The notes below the pieces were generated by a model that searched no databases, had not been told where the DNA came from, and saw nothing but the letters and a program-made list of their open reading frames with translations. From the NCBI RefSeq assembly GCF_050434925.1, contig NZ_JBNDJK010000001.1, positions 7,068,001 to 7,132,000 of the forward strand: 64,000 nt of DNA, given 5' to 3'. A program made the translations under genes and the position numbers. This DNA is from Inquilinus ginsengisoli_B (GTDB taxonomy: Bacteria; Pseudomonadota; Alphaproteobacteria; DSM-16000; Inquilinaceae). This document shows, piece by piece, positions 58,595 through 64,000 of the stretch (its first letter is position 1; every line of letters begins with the position of its first letter).

Positions 58595-60072
58595 CTACCT
58601 TGGGTGTTTGACGGCGAAGCGCAGTTGTGGCCAGGGATGTAGGACTCGCGGTTTGGGGAGCCAGTCATTGGCCAGCCGCGTCATCCGCGTCCAGGTCATG
58701 CTGTCCTTCTGGCTGCGCCGCCGAAGCGTTCGCCGCCAGAGTTCGGTGACGAAGAAGCGGAACGTGACCAGCGCCTGACTGTTGGTCGGCACGGCGTGAT
58801 AGTTGAAGTAGCCTTTGACGACCTGCCCCAGCCATCTGCCCTGATCGGGGATGGGCTGGTGCATGCGTTGCCGCAGTTCCTGTTTGATGGCTTGCAGCTT
58901 CGCCCGCATGCGATCGCGCCGGGTCTTGCGCTTGACCAGGAACTTGCCCGCCCGCGATCGCCCGCAGATGAAGGTGAAGCCCAGGAAGTCGAAGGTTTCC
59001 GGTTTGCCGAGCCCGCGCCGCTCGCGGTCGGCCGCCGCATGGCGGCCGAACTCGATCAGGCGGGTCTTGTCCGGATGCACCGACAACGCAAACGCCTCGA
59101 ACCGCTCGCGCATCGCCTCCAGGAAGCGCCGGGCGTCCGCCTCGTGCTCGAAGCCGACGACGATGTCGTCGGCGTAGCGCACGATGATGACGTTGCCCGT
59201 GGCCTCTCGCCGTCGCCAGCGATGGGCCCACAAGTCGAAGACATAGTGCAGGTAGACGTTGGCCAGGAGCGGTGAGATCACCGACCCTTGTCCGTCCCCT
59301 GGTCACTGGCTGTCACGACCCCGTCTTCAAGAATGCCCGCCCTGAGCCATTTGCGGATCAGGCGGAGGACGCGCGGGTCGCCGATCCGGTGCTCCAGGAA
59401 GCGGACAAGCCAGGGCTGGCTCACCGTGTCGAAGAAGCTGCGGATATCGGCGTCCAGGATGAAGTTCACCTTGGTGCTGGTGATCCCGACCACGAGCGCA
59501 TCCAGCGCATCATGCGCCCCGCGCCCGGGTCGGAACCCATACGAGAACCCGAGGAAGTCTTCCTCATAGATCGCATTCAGCACCGCGGCTGTCGCCCGTT
59601 GGACGATCTTGTCCTCCAGGGCGGCAACCGCCAGCGGCCGCTGCCGGCCGTCCGGCTTGGGAATGAAGACCCGCCGGCTCGGCAGCGCCCGATACGCGCC
59701 CCGCTGGACCCGGGCGTGCAGGTCTGCGAGCTTGCGCTCCAGATCTGCCTCATAGTCCTGCCATGTCAGCCCGTCGACGCCGGGAGCGGCATTCTTCTTC
59801 AGATCGAAGAACGCCTCCTCGAGCAGGGCCAGGCTGAGATGGTGGAACAGCGCGTTGAACCTCTCCTTCTTCCTTTGCCTTGCGGCTTGCCGTATGCGGT
59901 CCAGCGCCTGGGACACGCTTGCCCGGTTCTGCGCCCGGCGCGTGCGGTTCCGGCCCGCATTCCCCTCGGTCGCCGCCCTTGGCTCCACCGGCTCCACAGC
60001 GGATCGCTCCGCCTTGTTCGTCGGCTTCACAGCTACTATGGCGGCGTCTGACGTCCCGCGCCCGTGCATCAT
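58595..60072 (-). pseudogene. ltrA: Group II intron reverse transcriptase/maturase, frameshifted
   Basis: Two adjacent frames form one protein. 60072-59278 gives RT domains 0-4 (NAAPGVDGLTWQDYEADL, RRVFIPKPDGRQRPLAVAALEDKIVQRATAAVLNAIYEEDFLGFSYGFRPGRGAHDAL, FILDADIRSFFDTV, ASDQGT). 59281-58595 continues with SVISPLLANVYLHYVFDLW, the catalytic YADD in IIVRYADDIVVGF, PDKTRLIEFGR and the maturase domain X. The expected ASDQGTPQGSVISPLLA is broken: one base is missing between ACG and CAAGGG near 59285, so translation stops at 59278. No endonuclease domain follows domain X. A sequencing error would restore an intact protein. Confidence 0.85.
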
Positions 60073-60636
60073 CGGCTACGGCTCCTCACCTTCCCGATGC
60101 GGGCCGCCGCACCACACGGCGGTCGGACGCGGGACCTCCCGGTTCCCGAACAAGGAGCGTCTGCACATGCCAGGGTCTGCGACCACGCCGGGCCGGACGG
60201 GTGCTCGCATGACGCGCCCGTCCATGTTGCCTTCCACCCTGTCAACGGCGTCGGCGCCCGGATTTGTGCCTTTCGCGACTCGATGGCTGGCCTATGCTCT
60301 CCCCTGCCGACGCTTCGCTCCTGCCCTCACGGACAACAACGCACGGCTCGGGGCCGATGTGGATCGCTACTCCTTCATCGCAGTGGACTTCCACCACCTA
60401 CTCCTTGCCGGTCTCCCGGCGCTCTGGCAGTGCATAAAGTTCGCGGGTCGGCGACTTGGACTGCACCTCTGGACTGAGACAGAAGAATATGGGTGACAGG
60501 GGCGATCGGAGGCTGAATGCCCGACAGGCTCAGGACTCCCACACGTGGTTTCCCACCCTCGCTGACGCAGGCGGGCGGCGGTCCTCAGCCCCCCGCCCGC
60601 CGGCCGGACCGCGCCAAAAGGGCCGATGCGCCCACC
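60073..60636. other. Intergenic DNA holding the 5' domains of the intron and a hairpin
   Basis: This 564-nt stretch has no gene. Up to about 60544 it is the probable structured 5' part (domains I-III) of the group II intron on minus. From 60545 to 60636 it is flanking DNA with a GC-rich hairpin at 60570-60601 that follows the histidine kinase stop. Confidence 0.6.
60570..60601 (-). terminator. GC-rich hairpin after the histidine kinase gene
   Basis: GGCGGGCGG and CCGCCCGCC are perfect 9-bp arms with a 14-nt loop, 36 nt downstream of the kinase stop. There is no clear T-run, so it is a weak intrinsic terminator candidate. Confidence 0.5.
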
Positions 60637-63270
60637 TCACCCGCCCCCATTGACCGGCCCAGGCGCCACCAGGGGCAGGATCACGGTGAAGCGGGTGCCC
60701 TGCCCCGGGGCGGACTCGACCGTGATCTGCCCGCCCAGGCTGGCCGTGACCAGGTTGTAGACGATGTGCAGCCCCAGGCCGCTGCCACCGGTGCCGCGGC
60801 GGGTGGTGAAGAACGGGTCGAAGATCCGGCCGATATTCTCCGGCGGGATGCCGACTCCGTCATCGGCGAAATCCAGGATCACCCGCCCCGGCTGCGGCCC
60901 CGGCGCCACCAGCAGCGTCACCGACCCGGCCCTGCCCTCCGGGAAGGCATGGGCCAGGGCGTTGATGACCAGGTTGGTGACCACCTGGGACACCGCGCCC
61001 GGGAAGCTGTCCATGACGATGCCGTGCGGGCAGCGCAGCGTCACGCTGTGCGGGGTGCGGCGGTAGTTGGGGCCGAGACTGACCAGCACCCCTTCGAGAT
61101 AGTCGCCGAGATCGAAGCTGCGGCGCTCGGCGCTGGTCTGGTCGACCGCGACCTGCTTGAACTCGCGGATCAGCCCGGCCGCGCGCTCCAGGTTGGACAG
61201 CAGCAGCCGCGACACCTCCCCGGCCCGGTCGACGAAGCGCTCAAGCTCGGAGCGGCGGATCTGCCCGCCGGCCACCACCGCGGCGAAGCTGCGCGCCCGC
61301 TCCTCCAGATGCGAGGCGGCGGTCAGGGCGGTGCCGACCGGCGTGTTGATCTCATGCGCCACGCCGGCCACCAGCTGGGCCAGCGACGCCATCTTCTCGG
61401 CCTGCACCAGCTCGGCCTGGGTGCGGCGGAGATCGGCGACGGTGCCCTGCAGCTGCTCGTTGACGCGGACATATTCGGCCGTCCGCTCCTCGACCCGGCG
61501 CTCCAGATCGGCGGCGCTGCGGCGCAGTTCCTCGTCCATGCGGCCGCGCTCGATCGCGGCGCCGATCAGGCTGGCGGCCGATTTCAGCACGTCGATCTCG
61601 TCCGGCAGCCAGGACCGCTCGTCCTCGCGGACGTCGTCGAAGCCCATGGTGCCCCACCAGCGGCCGCCGAACAGGATCGGCACCTTGAGGTTGGAGCGCA
61701 CGCCCTGGCGCCGCAGCTCCATCTGCTCCAGCTCGCTGCCGATGTTCCAGCCGCTGAGGGCGACCTCGCCGGTCAGGCGCTGCTCGATCAGCGCCTGCAG
61801 CACGGACGGGTCGCCGGGCAGCGGATGGTCCTGCATCTTCGGGTCGCCGATCAGCGCCGGGACGCCATCGGCCACCCATTCGTAGCTGTAGGTGCTGGTG
61901 AAGCCGCCGCCCGGCCGGTCGCGCACCTCGAAGATGTAGGTCCGGTCGGTGCCGGTGGCCCGCCCCAGCCGGGCCAGCATCTCCTGGATGCCGGCCCGCC
62001 AGGTGCTGCGCCCGATGATCTGGGTCGCGGCATAGCCGATCGCGTCCAGCATGGCGGTGCGGCGGGCAGCTTCGGCCAGCGTCGCGGCCAGCCGCCGCTC
62101 GCTGTCGCTGACCGCGGCCTCGCGCCGCTTGATGTCGGTGATGTCGACATGGATGCCGACGATGCCGCCCTCATGCGTCGGCCGCTCGGTCATGCGGATC
62201 CAGCGGCCGTCGGCCAGCGGCATGTCCAGCGGCGGGGCGTCGCCGCGATGGTGCCGCAGCCGTCGTCCCATCCAGTCGACGACTTCGCCGGACTGGGCAT
62301 AAAGGCCGCGCTCGATCGCCGTCTCGATCAGCGTGCGGAACGGCGTCCCGGGCCGCAGGTCGCCCTCGGCCAGGCCGTACAGGCGGCAATAGGCGTCGTT
62401 CCACAGCACGAGCCGGTCCTCGGCGTCGAACAGCACGAAGCCGTCATGCACCGACTCGATCGCATCGGTCATCCGCAGGCGCAGCCCGTCCAGCTCGGCC
62501 TTGGCGTCGATCCGGGCGGTCACGTCCTGCCAGATCATCAGCACGCCGCCATCGTCCTGGCGCCGTTCCTCGAACTGCAGCCAGCGCCCGTCGCGGTCGC
62601 GCAGCACCGCCGGTTCGTGCGGGGCCGTGTCCGGCTGGGGCATGGCCAGCAGCCGCTCGGCCCGCGGCGCCTCCCCCGGGGCCAGGACGGACTTGGCCAG
62701 CAGCCGGATGTGGTCGGCCCGGGTGCTGCCGGAGCGGAACTGCCCGACCAGCGCCGGGAACAGCACGCTGGCGGCCCGGTTGGCGGTCTGGAATGTGCCG
62801 TCGCCGGCATAGCGGATCAGGCCGACATCGACCGCGGTGATCGCCTCCTTCATGGCGCCGCCGTCATGGCGCGACGTCACGTCGGTGAAGAGCTTGAGCA
62901 GCCGGCCATCGGGCAGGCGCCTGACCTCGAGCGACAGCCAACGCCCATCCCTGCACTGCCGGGTGTAAGTGCTGGGCGGGTTGCGATGGCGCTCCAGCGC
63001 GGCAGCGACGTGGCGGTCGATGAACGGGCGTTCGGCCGGCTCCAGATGGGTCTCGAAGAAGCGGCGGATCGTGGCCTCACAGGGCAGGCCCGGGCGCAGC
63101 AGGTCGGCTTCCTCGGGAAACAGCTTCAGATAGGTGTCGTTCCAGGCCAGGAGGCGGTCCTCGGCATCGAGCAGGCAGAAGCCGGCGCCGAGGATGGCGG
63201 CAATGGCATCGAGCACCGGATCGAGGACCGGTCTCGACGGCAGCTCTCCCGATCGGCTGGCGGCCGTCAC
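60637..63270 (-). CDS. PAS/GAF-containing sensor histidine kinase
   Basis: The ~877-residue protein has no membrane helix, so it should sense a cytoplasmic signal. Three PAS-type domains come first (GFCLLDAEDRLLAWNDTYLKLF, VGLIRYAGDGTFQTANRAASVLF and GFVLFDAEDRLVLWNDAYCRLYG). A GAF domain (AGIQEMLARLGRATGTDRTYIFEVRD to SAASLIGAAIER) and a coiled coil follow. The phospho-acceptor box is VAHEINTPVG, and the ATPase has N, G1 and G2 boxes NLVINALAHAF, DDGVGI and GTGGSGLGLHI. The GTG at 63270 behind GGAAGGA is chosen because the frame to 63537 overlaps the divergent secreted-protein gene. The partner may be the response regulator starting at 63940. Confidence 0.9.
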   Translation of the reverse strand: MTAASRSGELPSRPVLDPVLDAIAAILGAGFCLLDAEDRLLAWNDTYLKLFPEEADLLRPGLPCEATIRRFFETHLEPAERPFIDRHVAAALERHRNPPSTYTRQCRDGRWLSLEVRRLPDGRLLKLFTDVTSRHDGGAMKEAITAVDVGLIRYAGDGTFQTANRAASVLFPALVGQFRSGSTRADHIRLLAKSVLAPGEAPRAERLLAMPQPDTAPHEPAVLRDRDGRWLQFEERRQDDGGVLMIWQDVTARIDAKAELDGLRLRMTDAIESVHDGFVLFDAEDRLVLWNDAYCRLYGLAEGDLRPGTPFRTLIETAIERGLYAQSGEVVDWMGRRLRHHRGDAPPLDMPLADGRWIRMTERPTHEGGIVGIHVDITDIKRREAAVSDSERRLAATLAEAARRTAMLDAIGYAATQIIGRSTWRAGIQEMLARLGRATGTDRTYIFEVRDRPGGGFTSTYSYEWVADGVPALIGDPKMQDHPLPGDPSVLQALIEQRLTGEVALSGWNIGSELEQMELRRQGVRSNLKVPILFGGRWWGTMGFDDVREDERSWLPDEIDVLKSAASLIGAAIERGRMDEELRRSAADLERRVEERTAEYVRVNEQLQGTVADLRRTQAELVQAEKMASLAQLVAGVAHEINTPVGTALTAASHLEERARSFAAVVAGGQIRRSELERFVDRAGEVSRLLLSNLERAAGLIREFKQVAVDQTSAERRSFDLGDYLEGVLVSLGPNYRRTPHSVTLRCPHGIVMDSFPGAVSQVVTNLVINALAHAFPEGRAGSVTLLVAPGPQPGRVILDFADDGVGIPPENIGRIFDPFFTTRRGTGGSGLGLHIVYNLVTASLGGQITVESAPGQGTRFTVILPLVAPGPVNGGG

Positions 63271-63445
63271 GCTGATACCGTCCTTCCGCACCCGCCCGAC
63301 ACCCCAGCTGCAAGGCGCCCCGTCGGCTGGGGCGATACAGACGATACCAAAAACCCGGCGGCGCGACATGAAGCTGATACGCGGCGGCGCCATGATGCGG
63401 ACCAGCAGCCGGGGTCGTCCGGCGCCACACCAACCGGGGGTTACC

Positions 63446-63817
63446 ATGTTCCGCATCGTCCTGCCCATCGCCGCCCTGACCGCGGCCTTCCTGCATTCGC
63501 CGCTGCCGGCCATGGCCCAGGGCAGCGTCGCCGGCACCTACCAGGTCGACGGCACCAACCCCGGCGGCGGCAAGTATTCGGGTGTCGCCGTGGTCGAGGC
63601 CACCGGCCAGACCTATCTCATCACCTGGACCGTCGGCGGCTCCAAGTCGGTGGGCCGGGGCGTGTTCCTGGACAAGACCCTGGCGGTCGGCGGCGTGCTG
63701 GGCAACGGCGGCTTCGTCTTCGCCATGTCGCCGAAGAACGGCAACCTCGAAGGGGTCTGGGCCGACATGCAGCGCGGCACCACGCTGGGCGCCGAGGTCT
63801 GGACCCGCGTGAAATAG
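63446..63817 (+). CDS. Small secreted protein of unknown function
   Basis: The 123-residue protein has a Sec signal peptide (MFRIVLPIAALTAAFLHSPLPAMAQ) and a mature beta-rich domain: GTYQVDGTNPGGGKYSGVAVVEATGQTYLITWTVGGSKSVGRGVFLDKTLAVGG and GNLEGVWADMQRGTTLGAEVWTRVK. The repeated Gly/Thr/Val pattern suggests a lipocalin-like barrel, but no known family is assigned. The ATG at 63446 fits the signal peptide start. It is divergent from the histidine kinase and precedes a response regulator gene. Confidence 0.75.
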   Translation: MFRIVLPIAALTAAFLHSPLPAMAQGSVAGTYQVDGTNPGGGKYSGVAVVEATGQTYLITWTVGGSKSVGRGVFLDKTLAVGGVLGNGGFVFAMSPKNGNLEGVWADMQRGTTLGAEVWTRVK

Positions 63818-63939
63818 AAGATTTCGCGGTGTCGACGGCCACGCAGCAGCGCTGCAACGCCCCGCGAGACATGGCATACTGGATCATGTGCGAGCCGGTC
63901 GGGTTCGGGGCTTCCGACCGGTGCTATCGGGACTTATGC

Positions 63940-64000
63940 ATGATCCAGCCACATATCGCGGTGGTCGACGACGATGCGTTCCAGCGCCGGGTGCTGGAGG
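63940..64000 (+). CDS. Response regulator receiver protein, 5' end only
   Basis: From an ATG at 63940 the frame reads MIQPHIAVVDDDAFQRRVLE to the window edge. The acidic cluster VVDDD after a short beta strand is the start of a CheY-type receiver domain. The output domain and family are outside the window. It may be the partner of the histidine kinase at 60637-63270. Confidence 0.8.
   Translation, partial: MIQPHIAVVDDDAFQRRVLE

Larger units (their letters stand above)
58528..60544 (-). mobile_element. Group II intron with inactivated reverse transcriptase; 5' limit approximate
   Basis: The element reads on minus. It contains a reverse transcriptase/maturase frame, then domain V (58562-58594) and a domain VI stem whose 9-bp helix ends in CCCTAC, placing the 3' end near 58528. 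Domains I-III must lie in 60073-60544. The 5' limit is set at a GTGTG at 60544, a fair match to the GUGYG start, but another GTGCG lies near 60341. A strong hairpin at 60570-60601, just 5' of the proposed boundary, would suit a class C intron, which inserts after terminators. The reverse transcriptase carries a -1 frameshift, so the element is probably immobile. Confidence 0.75.

Overview
The window is GC-rich, tightly packed bacterial chromosome. TAT-exported formate dehydrogenase, many ABC solute-binding proteins, FCD-type GntR regulators, LLM flavin monooxygenases and codon use with G/C at third positions all suggest an alphaproteobacterium of the Rhodospirillales type (Azospirillum/Inquilinus-like). 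The taxon is an inference from gene content and composition; no rRNA gene is present.

Layout. (1) 1-4707, minus strand: a peptide-uptake and hydrolysis group (truncated family-5 solute-binding protein, M20 amidohydrolase, S9 peptidase). (2) 4873-17478: a selenium island. selD and a TAT-exported transglutaminase-like protein lie on minus. Divergent from them runs a selenoprotein formate dehydrogenase operon: fdhA with an in-frame UGA/Sec codon and a downstream SECIS hairpin, then fdhB, fdhC, fdhE, selA, a Sel1-repeat gene, selB and the tRNA-Sec gene selC. The selC gene lies inside the 3' end of the selB reading frame. (3) 17593-25304: a GH114 glycosidase, a small secreted protein, an RND efflux pump with its adaptor, an SDR oxidoreductase and a small membrane protein. 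(4) 25305-25676: repeat-rich DNA with inverted GC-rich palindromes and a (TC)26 microsatellite. (5) 25675-33039: a sugar-type ABC transporter without an ATPase, with cupin, Gfo/Idh/MocA dehydrogenase and GntR regulator; divergent from it is a Tm-1-like/TIM-barrel enzyme pair. (6) 33049-42977: three LLM/NtaA flavin monooxygenases, two paralogous cystine-type binding proteins around a fused permease-ATPase, two GNAT acetyltransferases and an M20 deacylase. This set resembles the Bacillus S-alkyl-cysteine salvage (ytmI-type) operon. (7) 43128-48493: an orphan peptide-binding protein, an enolase-superfamily enzyme, a Nudix hydrolase and a stress cluster (DUF883, manganese catalase, DUF892). (8) 48601-56053: a second carbohydrate cluster (creatininase-like enzyme, GntR, esterase, ABC transporter without ATPase, TIM-barrel epimerase, dehydrogenase). 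(9) 56140-60637: DUF899 protein, rifampin ADP-ribosyltransferase (arr), a small unknown, an AAC(6')-type acetyltransferase, and a group II intron whose reverse transcriptase is frameshifted. (10) 60637-64000: a PAS/GAF histidine kinase, a small secreted protein and the start of a response regulator.

How the parts work together. SelD makes selenophosphate, SelA charges tRNA-Sec, and SelB delivers it to the UGA in fdhA, so the decoding machinery sits next to the only selenoprotein seen here. The sulfur cluster would import an S-substituted cysteine or cystine-like compound, acetylate or deacylate it, and cleave the C-S bond with flavin monooxygenases. Both sugar transporters must borrow an ATPase encoded elsewhere.
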